Shown: positions 1 through 10,884, counted from the stretch's first letter. The stretch is 64,000 bases of DNA from Bretschneidera sinensis (GCA_023935145.1 CM043700.1:137359328-137423327); one strand, 5' to 3'. Notes: a model not told the origin generated them from the sequence alone. Made by a program: numbers and translations.

Positions 1-541
1 TAGGCCTCTCATGGGTTTTCCTTCTGTTCAGCACAAGTTGATCCCACCATATAATAGCATAGTCAGTAAACTCAATGGCAGCGAGTTTTACCTTTTTCTC
101 CTCGGAGTAGTTGTGGCACTCAAAAATCAACTCAACCTTCTTCTCCCAATCCAAGTATGCTTCAGGATCGTTTTTCCCTTGGAACGACGGCATCTTTATT
201 TTAATGTTTCCTAGGTTTCCATCAGTCCCATCTTGCCATCTCGGATCTCTTTGGAAACCTCCACCATGCCTTTCTCGTCTTGGCACGAACCTGCCCTCAC
301 CGTTCAAAGAAGCGTGATCCTCTTCATCTTTGAACTCATCCTCATGTTCACCATCAGCATCATCCAAGGGCGCAAGCCGTTCTTGCCTTCTAGCATTTGG
401 GACTCTTTGGGGACGCCCCTCGCGCCAAGTAGCAATAACAGCATCTTGCCTATCCATCCGATCCCGAATCTCATTGAACATCACGTTCATGCGTTCAAAT
501 TGTTGTTGCATAGCCTGTAACATGAAGGACAACTCCTCCAT
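1..541 (-). CDS. Retrotransposon gag protein, N-terminal part
   Basis: An open frame of 180 codons begins at the ATG at 541 and runs off the left edge without a stop. The N-terminus is glutamine/methionine-rich (MEELSFMLQAMQQQFERMN), followed by an arginine-rich acidic linker with a GRP-QRVPNARR stretch and then the conserved retrotransposon gag core: KMPSFQGKNDPEAYLDWE, a KKVELIFECHNYSEEKKVKLA stretch and a YAIIWWDQL block. These blocks are typical of plant gypsy gag, which packages element RNA in cytoplasmic particles. No stop or frameshift is seen in the visible part. The ATG chosen is the first in frame and sits about 550 bp inside the primer site, a normal leader length. Confidence 0.85.
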   Translation of the reverse strand, partial: MEELSFMLQAMQQQFERMNVMFNEIRDRMDRQDAVIATWREGRPQRVPNARRQERLAPLDDADGEHEDEFKDEEDHASLNGEGRFVPRRERHGGGFQRDPRWQDGTDGNLGNIKIKMPSFQGKNDPEAYLDWEKKVELIFECHNYSEEKKVKLAAIEFTDYAIIWWDQLVLNRRKTHERP

Positions 542-852
542 TCTTTCTTTGAAATTATAAAGAAATTTTAGAAATAATTCCTCACCACACTGCCTCACGT
601 GTTTACACTCAAATTATGTCACTCACACTCGTGTTTAACTCTTAAATTGGCTTTTTTTTATATTATTCTCACACTCTCTTGCCTTTTTCCACTCGTAGCT
701 TCCCCTTTTCAGTTCTTTATTAAACTAATAAACTGGATCAAGAAATTCAACTTGTAGTATTTAAACTAATACCGACGGTAAGAAAATATTATAAAAACAA
801 CAAATCAAAGGAAAAAATATATTACTCTTTTTTTTTCTTTTTTTTTTCTTTT

Positions 853-957
853 CCACGTCTTTTTTTCACACTTTTTTTTCACGTTTTTTTTCTTCACGTT
901 TTTTTTCACGTTTTTTTTTTCACGTTTTTTTTTTCACGTTTTTTTTTCACGTTTTCT
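853..957 (-). repeat. Tandem CGTG-A(8-9) repeat in gypsy leader
   Basis: On the plus strand the motif cacg followed by 7-10 T recurs about eight times. It lies in the untranslated leader between primer site and gag. The rest of 542-1083 is AT-rich with no ORF. Confidence 0.7.
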
Positions 958-1083
958 TTTTCTCACTGGTTGCACAAATAAAAAAAATAAGAACAAGTAA
1001 AAAAAAATGAACAGAAACGAAACAAGATAAGATGATAACAAGAAATGAAAGATAAAATGATAGTAAATCTGTTTTTTTTTTAG

Positions 1084-1101
1084 AAGTGGGCTCTGATACC
1101 A
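1084..1101 (-). other. Primer-binding site (initiator tRNA-Met type)
   Basis: The minus strand reads TGGTATCAGAGCCCACTT two bases inside the LTR end. TGGTATCAGAGC is the standard complement to the 3' end of plant initiator tRNA-Met. Confidence 0.85.
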
Positions 1102-1103
1102 AA

Positions 1104-2054
1104 TGATGCGAACCTCATCGACATGCTTTGAGACCCGACAAACAATATTGGAATACTTACCCAGAAATCGTCTAGAAAACAGATTTTATGTGACACCGCG
1201 ACCCGTTGCTTGTATGGAAGCAAGAACCTTGGTATAATGAAGACGCCACAATCAATTGTGGAAGGATTGATTGATAAGTCGGAGCTGAACGCCACAAGGA
1301 AGAACCCTTGATAAGTTCAAAAGTTCTTTGAAGAACCAATAGAGGAAGCAAACCTCAAGTATTTTCTGAATTCTATTATGCTTTCAACTTACAACACACA
1401 AGTATTTATAGAGCTTAGAACAACCCTCTAAGCTTAGGACAAGCAAGAAAACAGCATAAAACATGTAAGGAGACAATCCATAAAACATGAAAGAAAACAG
1501 TCCCTAAAACATGCAAGGAATCAAGGAATTGGCCAAAAGTAAAAAGAGGAACACAATTTCGGATTTTCAGGAGCACCCAATGACCAGAATTCAAATGGCC
1601 ATATCTTCTTGCACAAATCTCCAAATGGGCTGAAACTTGTTTGGTTGGAAAGATGACGATTTGATCTTCAATTTGGACTTAAGAAAGTCTTAAAAAGGAT
1701 GTCGTTTGGGCCTGTTATGATGAGCCTAAATTCAGTAGGCTGTTGCATCCGAATCTTCTTTCACTTTGGGCTTGGACCTTGCACCTTAATTAGTTGACAA
1801 GAGACTAGGTGATTATTATTGGGCAGGCCCTTGTTATGTTGGATATACCCATGTCACTATCAATAGCTTGGATTAAACTTATTATGCTTTCATCTCCTGT
1901 TGGGCCAAGCTTGGAATGCCCCATTTTAGATTCAGCCCAAATCTCTTGAATCAGCCCATTAAGTGCTTCTTTGACTTTCTTGGATCTTGATCTAGTAATT
2001 GGCCCAACTGGAATATGCAATGGATCCTTTAATAGTGCTTGTTGATTCTCATCA
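1104..2054 (-). repeat. 5' LTR of the left-edge gypsy element, 951 bp
   Basis: On the plus strand it runs from tgatgcgaac to ctcatca, giving TGATG/CATCA inverted ends. A TATA-like motif on the minus strand (ctataaatac, about 1402-1411) is the probable element promoter. Small ORFs here show no coding character. Confidence 0.75.
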
Positions 2055-2728
2055 TTAGTTTATTTTAATTGTTCAATTTGATCAAGAAATCTTGTCATTA
2101 CTTGAATTAAATGTTTTGTTAATTAAGTTAATATAAGAGTAGTCTCTTAGGCTAACGAATTAATTAAGTTTGATTCATGATTTTGTCAATAGCACGTGAG
2201 AGTCTCTTTTTATATTCAGAAAAAAAAAAAAGGCGTGCAATTCCGCCCGCAGATACATAAAGTAAAAGCCATGCAAAATTGTGAATATGATAAAAAAAAA
2301 AATTTAAAAAAAAAAAAGTAAGGATAAAACATGAAAGTCTAGCCGTCTGGTCCCCGAACCAAAGAAGAATATGAAAACTGGAAAGTTAGGCGTCCAAAAG
2401 GAGGACAAATTAATGTTTTTTAAAATTTCTGCATCAAGAGAAAGAAAGAAATAAATAAACCCAAGAAAGACTTTTTGTTTGATTATAAAGATAAAGTTTA
2501 ATATTAATTACTATTTATTTATTTCCTTGCTTAGCTTGCAGCCTCTATACCAGACAAAATCCAAGACTTTGTTAAGTCACATTTCTCCAAACATTAATGA
2601 TAAACCATTCAAACATATACTTGGTCCATTTGTATTAATTATTTTTTCACATGGGTGAAAGTGGAATTTTTTAATTAATGTCAATTTTACTATGATTTGT
2701 TGAGAGTAAAATGGTAAAACACAAAATC
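2055..2728 (+). other. Upstream region of extensin copy 1
   Basis: No gene. AT-rich DNA with several A-runs that aligns with about 34300-35372 upstream of the second extensin gene, including the shared stretches at 2340-2400 and 2570-2720. It therefore probably contains the shared promoter and enhancer elements. Confidence 0.55.
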
Positions 2729-2736
2729 TATATAAA
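2729..2736 (+). promoter_or_regulatory. TATA box of extensin copy 1
   Basis: tatataaa lies 53 bp upstream of the chosen ATG and is conserved at 35373-35380 upstream of the paralogue. It rules out the longer in-frame start at 2711, which would place the TATA box inside the coding region. Confidence 0.8.
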
Positions 2737-2788
2737 GGGAGGAAAGAAGATTGATGAAGAGCATAACCAAACCCACTTTGTAGGAAAG

Positions 2789-3229
2789 ATGGGGTCTTCA
2801 AAGGCCTCTCTCTTTGCCACTCTTTTAGTGTTAACACTCTCTTTCTCTAGCTTCCCATCACAAACCAAAGCAGAGTACCCTTACTCATCTCCACCACCAC
2901 CTCCCAAGAAATACCCACCACCACCACACTCTCCTCCTTACCACTACAAATCACCACCACCTCCGGTACACTATCCACCACCACCAGTGTACAAGTCACC
3001 CCCACCTCCTCCACCGGTTTACAAGTCACCAGCACCACCTCCTCCCAAGAAGCCTTATAAGTACAAGTCACCACCACCACCACAACCCGAGAAGCCTTAC
3101 AAGTACAAGTCACCACCACCACCCGAGAAGCCTTACAAGTACAAATCTCCACCACCACCACCAGTTTACAAGTCCCCACCACCACCTCATTACATCTATG
3201 CATCACCCCCTCCTCCTCGCCACTACTAA
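2789..3229 (+). CDS. Short extensin (hydroxyproline-rich cell-wall glycoprotein)
   Basis: 146 residues. The first ~28 (MGSSKASLFATLLVLTLSFS, then SFPSQTKA) form a signal peptide, and the mature part starts near EYPYSSPPPPP. The mature chain is made of Ser-Pro(3-6) blocks separated by VYK, VHY and KPYKYK spacers. SPPPP units are the known sites of prolyl hydroxylation and arabinosylation, and YKYK (three copies) is the Tyr-X-Tyr type motif used for wall cross-linking. The C-terminus is HYIYASPPPPRHY. The protein would be secreted and insolubilised in the wall. The start follows the TATA box; the frame is intact and intron-less, and a tandem paralogue lies at 35433-35936. It is smaller than classical extensins (about 300 residues). 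Expression cannot be judged from sequence. Confidence 0.92.
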   Translation: MGSSKASLFATLLVLTLSFSSFPSQTKAEYPYSSPPPPPKKYPPPPHSPPYHYKSPPPPVHYPPPPVYKSPPPPPPVYKSPAPPPPKKPYKYKSPPPPQPEKPYKYKSPPPPEKPYKYKSPPPPPVYKSPPPPHYIYASPPPPRHY

Positions 3230-3664
3230 GCAATGGCTTCAAGGTACGTAAAACTCATCAATTTACATGATGCATTGTTATATCACACATACACTAATTA
3301 AGTAGGAGATGTGGTAAAAACAGTGTATTATAGACTGAACTACACTGTTTATTTTTTGTCCGCTTTTTAATTTAAATGAATTTGTAAAAGAAAAAAGTAC
3401 TACGGACTTGACTACACTGTTTTTACTACAGCAGATTCGTATTCTAAAATTACATACTCTATCTGTTGTTGCTACAGCCTGCGGGAGAGGAGATTGAATA
3501 GAATCGATTCCGAATTCCGAATTCCGAATTCCAAATAAAGAAGATAAAGAAAGCGAGTTTCCGCGTTTGATAAAATATAGTGTAGAGAAAAAAAGGGTTC
3601 GATCTATTCTCATGTACTACACCTTGTATTGTTAGGATTATTATATATTGTAAGAAATAATAAA
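3230..3664 (+). other. 3' UTR of extensin copy 1 with probable intron and poly(A) signal
   Basis: Fourteen bases after the stop codon, caag|gtacgta forms a strong splice donor (gt at 3244). Plausible acceptors are tttactacag (near 3430) and tgctacag (ending 3477). An aataaa signal lies at 3659-3664. The donor, acceptors and signal are all conserved in the paralogue, which supports a 3' UTR intron as known for several extensin genes. A short aattccga repeat sits near 3510. Confidence 0.6.
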
Positions 3665-3708
3665 CATCTTTCTCAAATTAATTGTCCACTTTGATTATTA
3701 GTTTTATG

Positions 3709-4020
3709 TTCTTTAATTTATTTTCTTATATGGAGTGTGACATTTTTTTAAGTTGTGATGTATGTGTGTTTATATATATATATTATCCGGAATAAAACTT
3801 GACCTTTTTTCGTTTAGACAAAAAAAATAAATTATATATCGCATATCTGTAAAACTATTTACTATCCATTTTCATCACTCATGCAAACATGAGAAGTTCT
3901 TGCCTGTGACAGTGTCATGAGAGATATATGACATAAAGGTCCATCTCACTGTTAAATGATATGAAAAAAGAGAAAAAAATATATTTTTTTTATTTTCTTT
4001 AAAGAGTGAGATAGACCCTT
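3709..4020. other. Left flank of the CACTA element, absent from copy 2
   Basis: No gene. Copy 2 jumps from gttcttt (36400) directly to the RNase H relic, whereas copy 1 carries extra DNA on both sides of the CACTA element. The hexamer gttctt occurs at both edges (3709 and about 14474). An inverted pair, aaggtccatctcac (3946) and gtgagatagaccctt (ending 4020), suggests a small fold-back element next to the CACTA end. Confidence 0.4.
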
Positions 4021-4032
4021 CACTACATGATA

Positions 4033-4280
4033 AAAGGCCATCGCCGGCGCTTTTTTTTTACATATTTCGGCGCTTTAAAGTGCCGCAATATGCATCACCG
4101 GTGCTTATTGCAAGTGCCGGATAAAGCACCGGTATGTGTGGTGTCGAAGCGCAAATACCAGCGCTTAAAGAAAGCGCCGCAATATGCATATTTTTTTGGC
4201 GCTTCTAAGTCGAAATATACCGGCACTTAGAAACACCGCTATATTGCGAACATATTATGCATATTGCGGCACTTTTAAGC
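4033..4280. repeat. Left subterminal repeats of the CACTA element
   Basis: Repeated short palindromic units combine gcgcttTAAAgcgcc-like cores with caatatgcat spacers (for example near 4048, 4068, 4100, 4160 and 4197). Such arrays are the known binding region for the accessory transposase protein in En/Spm. 4281-4649 shows no gene or further repeat. Confidence 0.75.
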
Positions 4281-4649
4281 CCCGCTAAAAACGGTTTTAA
4301 TTGTATTTTTACATTATTTCCATATATCGTTGCATTTGACAGTTTTTGAGTTTTATTCACAGTGCATACGTACATCAAGGATTTTAAAATTTTTATTAGA
4401 TCCAAGATGTCGCATTGCGTTACTTAATTTACTAGTAAAGGATATTCCTAGAATATGATTTGCTGCAATCTACACGCTATAAGAGCCCAAGGTAGAGATT
4501 AGAGAAGTTACACTGCTTTTGCTTCATCTGCTATTGTGGTTCATGATGCAGTAGTTAAAAGAATATATTCAAGGCTGCACGCTTCAACAAAATTCACTTT
4601 CAACAAATCATAATCTTGTGCATTTCGGCATTTACAAGGAGAATTCTAG

Positions 4650-4997
4650 CAAAATAACTACAAACTACTTAACCAAAATGATGAGAAAACAAGAACGCTT
4701 CGTTAACCCAAAAAACATGCCTCCTAAACCATATTATTAGCTAAGCTATGCTCTTCTTCAGGATACCAGTACCTATTATATAACCAAAGAGAATCAGCTT
4801 CAACAGCTTCATTATCATGGTTACGATGCCAAGTATTAATAGGCATGAGTTTGGTTTTTTATCTCCAGAATTGCATGCCCAAAGCTCGCTTCTCGATATG
4901 CTGAGTAACTAGGTTATGGATCAGTAAAACTGCATAAGCAAAGATTGACTTGGTAAGTAATCAAATCATTGGGAGAGGAAGGGGATTCTACCAAGAA
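4650..4997 (-). pseudogene. Purple acid phosphatase, last-exon fragment (duplicate, broken)
   Basis: About 345 bp nearly identical to 11711-12057, carrying the PAP C-terminal block ([17 protein letters not shown] reading). Compared with the right-hand copy it has a TAA in place of the CAA codon before PSYSAY, and small indels around 4835-4850, so it cannot encode the exon. It lies inside the CACTA element to the left of the copia insertion, so the element holds an internal duplication. The rest, 4998-5312, is AT-rich and unrecognised. Confidence 0.7.
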
Positions 4998-5312
4998 CAA
5001 TAACTCTGTACAAAATTCATATTGGCACAAACACAGAATGAGGAGCTTTAAAATGTCAATAGCAAGAACTTAATACATTAATCATTATTGTTCTTTAAAA
5101 TGTCTCTTGACTCCTTTTATGGTTAAACCATTAATATAATTTACTAGCTGAGATAAAAACAGTGTTGGTGTAAAATATATATGCACTTAGCCCTCCCAAT
5201 TGTGGAAGTGTTATCAACACAACTCCGACCTATATCAATTTCCAGATAAAATAATGAATCAAAGGAAGAAATGCAAAGATAAAGGAACAAAAACATTTGA
5301 TAAAGTTGTAAA

Positions 5313-5586
5313 TGATAGAGAAACATATTAGCATATTCTCATCCTTGTTTTAAGGCTTACTTTAGGTCATGTTTTCATCCATGTTTTAAGGATTACTTTA
5401 GGCCATGTTTTTATCCTTGTTTTAAGGATCACTTTAGGCCATGTTTTCATCCATGTTTTAAGGATGGCATTTTTCCTTTAACAACCTATATATACCCTTA
5501 ATTGTATAGAAGAAATCAAGCAAGCATTTGTACAACTCTTTACTCTCTTCAATTCTCACTTCTCTTCACTCTCTTCAATTCTCACA
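5313..5586 (+). repeat. Copia 5' LTR, 274 bp
   Basis: Starts tgatagagaa, ends caattctcaca. A TATA-like ctatatatac lies near 5487. It contains a block of 36-bp tandem repeats at 5340-5476. Confidence 0.9.
5340..5476 (+). repeat. 36-bp tandem repeats in the LTR U3 region
   Basis: Units start at 5340, 5376, 5412 and 5448 (the last partial). Each reads like cat-cc-tgttttaaggat-actttaggccatgtttt, with odd units carrying ccttg and even units ccatg. The same block recurs unchanged in the 3' LTR (10109-10245). Its position just upstream of the TATA box suggests duplicated transcriptional elements. Confidence 0.85.
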
Positions 5587-5598
5587 TGGTATCAGAGC
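5587..5598 (+). other. Copia primer-binding site
   Basis: tggtatcagagc directly follows the 5' LTR and is complementary to the initiator tRNA-Met 3' end. Confidence 0.9.
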
Positions 5599-5680
5599 GC
5601 TCAAGCCACTAAGCTTAAAAACCGATCCTTATATCTTCCTTATATCTCCCTCTTTTTTTTTTCTCTTCTCTTTCCCTACA

Positions 5681-8600
5681 ATGTCATCTCCAATCAACTC
5701 ATCAGATTCATCAAACTCCTCAATCTCCGAAACACCAGTTGTTGTATCAACTGGTACCAACCCTTCCATACAAACCAACAATCTAATCTCTATCAATACT
5801 GCATCCCAAATCCCATTCAAGCTATCCGAAGGTGGTAACTACGCCTCTTGGAGATCTCAATTCTCTAATTTACTATTTGGTTATGATTTGCTAGGCTATA
5901 TCGATGGCACACATACCTGTCCTACATCCACCATCAACATAACTGGAGGAACTAAGTCTGTTCCGAACCCAGATCACAAGAAGTGGCTGCGTCAGGATCG
6001 TTTAGTACTGCAGGCTATTCAGGCCTCCCTTGCAGGTACCATTGCACCACTTATCTCCACCTGCAAATGCTCTACTGAAGCGTGGAACAAGCTAGAAACA
6101 ACTTTTGCCAATCGTTCGAATACTAGGATGCTCTCCTTTCTTTCCACACTCATGAGAATCTCTCAAGAAGGCACCGCCATAGCCGAATACATGCAACACA
6201 TCAAAACAATTGTTGACGACCTTGCCTTAATTGGGCACCCTCTAAGTGATGCTGAGATTGTCGTTCACACCCTCCATGGCCTCAGTAATGACTATAAAGA
6301 ACTGAATGCAGCCATACGTACAAGAGAAACGGCTATGACATTCGAAGAGCTTCACGATAAGCTTCTTGATCACGAGACCTTTCTAAAACGAGAAGAAGGG
6401 AAGAAAGTGACAACAACAATCACTGCCCAGTACAACCATCATCGCTCCAACAACAATAAAAATAGGTCAGGTTCTAGAAATCATCAAAACAATATAATGG
6501 GAAACAATAATTATGGCAACAGATCATTCTCCGGCAATCCACAGACCAACTCTAGAAATCAAGGTTTTCATAACTCCTCCTACTCCCCCCTCAACAGCAA
6601 TTTTTCCTATAACACAGGGGGAAATTTTGCTCCAGCAAGGAACTCACAACATCAACCATGGCGACCAAACAACAACCATGGACAACCTAAGCCAATATGC
6701 CAACTTTGTGACAAAATTGGGCACACAGCAAAGGTTTGTCGGTCTCGAGTAAGGCCAAACCACAATCCCAGCTGGCCTCAGGCGAATCACTCGACCACAG
6801 ATCAACAATCCAACCGCAACAATTGGCTAGTTGACTCTGGTGCATCGCACCACATTACCTCTGACTTGCAAAACCTCTCTGTTCACTCAGATTACAATGG
6901 GAATGAAGACATAATGGTTAGCAACGGTAACGGTATTTCAATATCTCATATTGGTTCTACAAAACTCACATCTTCAAATATCTCATTTAATCTTAATAAT
7001 GTGTTGTGTGTTCCCCACATAAAAAAGAATTTACTTTCAGTTTCACATCTATTGAATTCTTTCCTGATTCTTTTATTGTGAAGGATTTGAGTACGGGGGC
7101 ATCCTTAGTGCGAGGCCAGAATAAGGACGATGTCTATGAGTGGCCCTCTATGTCATCATCACCATCATGTGCATCTGTTCCAACAACATACACAGCCACC
7201 ACAACAACTACCGCCGACCTATGGCACCGCCGTCTAGGCCATCCCTCCGAATCCATTCAAAAAAAATTAGTAACTACATTTTCTCTACCCGTATCTCAGT
7301 CTCTTTCTAGTCATTGTGATTCATGTCTCTATAATAAAAGTCACAGACTTTCGTTTGGCTTAACAAGTGTGTCTTGTACTTCTCCGTTAGAAATTTTATA
7401 TACCGACGTTTGGGGACCATCACCAATCATGTCTTATGACAATTTTCGGTACTATATAATTTTTGTGGATTACTTTACAAAATATACTTGGTTCTATCCT
7501 ATCAAACACAAATCCGATGTTCCCCTCATATTTGACAAATTCAAGAAATTAGTCGAAAACTTTTTTCAATTGAAAATAAAAACAGTCTATTCCGATGGAG
7601 GTGGTGAATATCAAAGCTTGGCTCATCACCTATCTCACTTTGGTATTCAACACCTCACATCTCCTCCATATACTCCTCAATTAGTGGGCTCCGCTGAAAG
7701 AAAACATCGTCATCTAGTCGAAACTGGTCTCACTTTACTTCACCAAGCCTCACTACCTTTACGGTTCTGGTCTGTAGCATTCCAAACAGCCACCTATCTT
7801 ATTAACCGTATGCCCACACCAGTCCTTAAGTCCCACTCTCCATTCGAAAAAATATTTCACAAACAACCAAATTATCACAAACTAAAAGTATTTGGCTGTC
7901 TGTGCTACCCTTGGCTCCGTCCCTATTCCACTCATAAGCTAGCTCCACGATCAAAACCATGCATATTTATTGGTTATTCACTCTCTCACAATTCTTATAT
8001 CTGTCTTGATCCATCCACATCAAAAACCTTTATTACACGTCATATCATTTTTATTGAGTCTCAATTTCCCTTTCAAAAACTTTCCATACATGAACCACGA
8101 ATTAACATAGAATCTCTACATCAATAGTGTCCCTCAAATCTCTCTAATCCTCTCACAAATCTCGAGTCAACATCTCATGAATCTTTCACTCACAATCAGA
8201 CACCTTTATATCCTTCCCTATCTACATTAAATCACATACAATCAAGTTCTCCTCCACCAGCTGCCCCCACTAATACACACTCCTCAAATCATGGTGTTGA
8301 TGAACAAGTGGATCCTCATGTCACGCTGCCTGCCTCTGCCTTGCACCAATCACACTCCCTGGACTCTTCTACAAATCGGGTAAGTCATGATTCTTCTCCT
8401 CATTCATCTCCCTCACAGATTGCTCCATCCAAATCGCCCACACCACCAAAAATAACTACCAGGTCCCAACATATTATCTTCAAGCCACGCAAAATACTTG
8501 ACCTTCACACCACCACCTCCAAAACCGATGAACCTCCTGAACCCACAACATATCGCCAAGCCGAAAAATTCCCTCAATGGCGTAAGGCGATGAGTGATGA

Positions 8601-10101
8601 GTATGACACCCTTCTTAAAAACTCCACATGGACTCTCATACCCCATCACCACACACAAAACATCATTGGGTGCAAATGGATATTTAAGATTAAGCGGAAC
8701 CCCAACGATACTGTTGCCCGCCATAAGGCTCGTTTGGTTGCCAAGGGATTCCATCAACGTCCCGGAATTGATTACACAGATACTTTCAGTCCTGTTGTAA
8801 AACATACAACAATTCGCCTTATTTTAAGTTTAGCGGTCTCCTATGGATGGGACTTGCACCAACTGGACGTTAACAATGCTTTTTTGCAGGGCACACTTTC
8901 TGACAATGTTTACATGCAGCAACCTCAAGGCTTCACTCATCCACAGTTTCCTACTTATGTCTGCAAGTTACGCAAGGCCATCTATGGTCTTCGCCAAGCT
9001 CCCCGTGCATGGTATTATGAATTACGTGGCTTCCTACTCCTTCACAAATTTGTGAACTCTAAATCAGATAGTTCTCTATTTATCTTTCACCATGGACAGA
9101 CCACACTCTACTTGCTTGTGTACGTTGATGACATCATCATTACAGGCAACAATTTCGTCTCTGTCCAGCAGTTCATTGATCAGTTGGCCAATCGATTCTC
9201 CTTGAAGGATCTCGGCCTCTTGTCATATTTTCTGGGTGTTGAGGCTCGCACAACTCCAACTGGTTTGTTCTTGTCGCGGCGAAAGTATGTACTTGACATC
9301 CTGCACAAGACGAATATGGCTGATGCTAAAGAGGTTAGCACTCCTCTATCCACAACCGAGTCTCTAACACTCAACGACGGCACCCCTCACCATGACGCTA
9401 CTCAGTTTCGACAGGTCTTGGGATCACTACAGTACCTGTCTTTAACACGGCCTGATATCTCATTTGCAGTCAATAGACTGTCACAGTTCATGCATTGTCC
9501 TACCTCACATCATTGGGCCACTGTCAAACGTCTACTACTGTACCTCAAGGGAACTTTCGATCATGGAATCTTTCTTCACAAAGAATCACGTCCGCAACTC
9601 CATGCCTTCTCTGAATCTGATTGGACAGGAAACACTGACGATCGTACATCCACATCTGCATATGTTGTGTTTCTAGGTGCCTCACCAATCAGTTGGGCTT
9701 CCAAAAAGCAACGTACCGTTGCTCGCTCATCTACTGAAGCTGAGTACCGTGCCATAGCTTCGACTGCTGCTGAACTAAACTGGATAACTAATCTGCTCCA
9801 AGAACTACATGCTCCACCTACTGTTGTACCTACAATTTACTGCGATAATATTGGTGCCACATACTTATGTAAAAATCTGGTGTTCCACTCACGTATGAAG
9901 CACATTGCCATTGACTTTCACTTTGTTCGTGACCAAGTTGTTAATCATCGGTTACGTATTTCTAATGTTCATACTAATGATCAATTGGCGGACTCACTCA
10001 CCAAAGCACTTCCTCGAAAACAGTTCTTGCATCATCGGTTCAAGATTGGCATCCGAGATGGATGCTCCATCTTGCGGGGGCATGATAGAGAAACATATTA
10101 G
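5681..10101 (+). pseudogene. Copia gag-pol polyprotein, frameshifted and with one stop
   Basis: The ATG at 5681 (MSSPINSSDSS) starts gag, and the frame runs to 7081. It contains a UBN2-type gag core, a CCHC zinc knuckle (CQLCDKIGHTAKVC, 6699-6740) and the protease motif WLVDSGASHH (6823). Near 7050 a small deletion moves the frame, and coding continues from about 7056 with LWHRRLGHP, the integrase catalytic residues (Asp at 7405 and 7594, Glu at 7696) and, after a single TAG at 8125-8127, reverse transcriptase (YVDD at 9121) and RNase H (STEAEY about 9730). The 180 bp between the stop and 8308 are open in the same frame. The terminal TAG at 10099 lies inside the 3' LTR. A usual integrase HNG segment reads LVG here. 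Confidence 0.9.
10069..10082 (+). other. Copia polypurine tract
   Basis: cttgcgggggca lies immediately before the 3' LTR, where plus-strand priming occurs in LTR elements. Confidence 0.6.
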
Positions 10102-10356
10102 CATATTCTCATCCTTGTTTTAAGGCTTACTTTAGGTCATGTTTTCATCCATGTTTTAAGGATTACTTTAGGCCATGTTTTTATCCTTGTTTTAAGGATC
10201 ACTTTAGGCCATGTTTTCATCCATGTTTTAAGGATGGCATTTTTCCTTTAACAACCTATATATACCCTTAATTGTATAGAATAAATTAAGCAAGCATTTG
10301 TACAACTCTTCACTCTCTTCAATTCTTACTTCTCTTTACTCTCTTCAATTCTCACA
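10083..10356 (+). repeat. Copia 3' LTR, 274 bp
   Basis: Identical to the 5' LTR over its first 199 bp and different at five positions in the last part (facing 5512, 5517, 5541, 5557 and 5567). Confidence 0.9.
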
Positions 10357-10529
10357 ATAAAAACTCACCAGAAGTGAATAGGCATACTTCCACTGAAACA
10401 GATCTAAAACTCCACCTGTAAAGAGACTTTCTCTATATTAAATACCAATTTCATCACTCTTGTATGTCATGTCTATGGCTTCCATGCCCAAAAATTAGAG
10501 AAATTTTTACAGTTTCTTTAAAGGGTATT

Positions 10530-10835
10530 TTAAAATTTCATTAAAAGGCCTTGTTTCAGAGTTTTTTTTTTAAAATAAGGGGAGAGAATTTGGAGGGTAC
10601 ACTAATCTCTTCAAATCCCCTCAAACCCATTTTTTATCAATTCCTTCAGATTGGAGGAATATGCATGGACAGGGTATGATTCAAACAAAGAGAGGTGAAC
10701 TTGCATTTCCTCTCCGCTCCATTATATAAAACATCCAAACAAAAGGAAGGAATAATCATCCAAATCCTCTCCTTTCAACTCTTCTTTCCATCCGTACCCT
10801 CTCATTTCCTCTCCCTTCAAATATCCATTCTAGAC
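10530..10835. mobile_element. Possible fold-back MITE
   Basis: The left part (ggggagagaatttggaggg, about 10578) and the right part (cctctcccttcaaatatcc, about 10809) are roughly inverted, with further polypyrimidine and polypurine complementarity between them. No clean target duplication was found. 10357-10530 is otherwise featureless. Confidence 0.3.
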
Positions 10836-10884
10836 TTAAGTAAAGAAAAATGATCACTCTTCTATGAAGAATCAAGTTAAGAGT

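Larger units (their letters stand above)
1..2054 (-). mobile_element. Ty3/gypsy LTR retrotransposon, 5' part (runs off window)
   Basis: Read on the minus strand, the order is 5' LTR (2054-1104), primer-binding site, an AT-rich leader and gag, which is still open at base 1. The right boundary is set by the LTR terminus and by comparison with the duplicated locus near 34285, where the flanking sequence (ttagtttattttaatt-like) continues without the element. The expected 5-bp target duplication would be ttagt (2055-2059), but its partner lies outside the window. Pol and the 3' LTR are not visible, so autonomy cannot be judged. The gypsy assignment rests on the gag type and is an inference. Confidence 0.8.
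5313..10356 (+). mobile_element. Ty1/copia LTR retrotransposon, near-complete but with broken gag-pol
   Basis: Two 274-bp LTRs (5313-5586 and 10083-10356) with TG/CA ends flank a primer site, gag-pol and a polypurine tract. The domain order PR-IN-RT-RNaseH defines copia. The LTRs differ at only five positions, indicating recent insertion. Flanks are gtaaa (5308-5312) and ataaa (10357-10361), an imperfect target duplication. It lies inside the CACTA element. It is defective in cis because of a frameshift and a nonsense codon. Confidence 0.92.

Noticed and set aside
2711..2788. Longer N-terminus for the extensin proteins
   Set aside because: The upstream in-frame ATG precedes the conserved TATA box, and the added residues would mask the signal peptide that begins at MGSSKAS.
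2847..3242. Long minus-strand ORFs overlapping both extensin genes (also 35491-35949)
   Set aside because: They are the mirror of proline-rich codons (Val/Gly/Trp-rich nonsense text) and have no promoter or family match.
5340..5476. CRISPR-like regular spacing of 36-bp repeats
   Set aside because: The units are directly adjacent without unique spacers and lie inside an LTR of a plant retrotransposon.
7006..7081. Programmed frameshift between gag and pol of the copia element
   Set aside because: Plant copia elements of this kind use one frame, and residues expected between SVS and the FFPDSF block are missing, so a deletion is the simpler reading.
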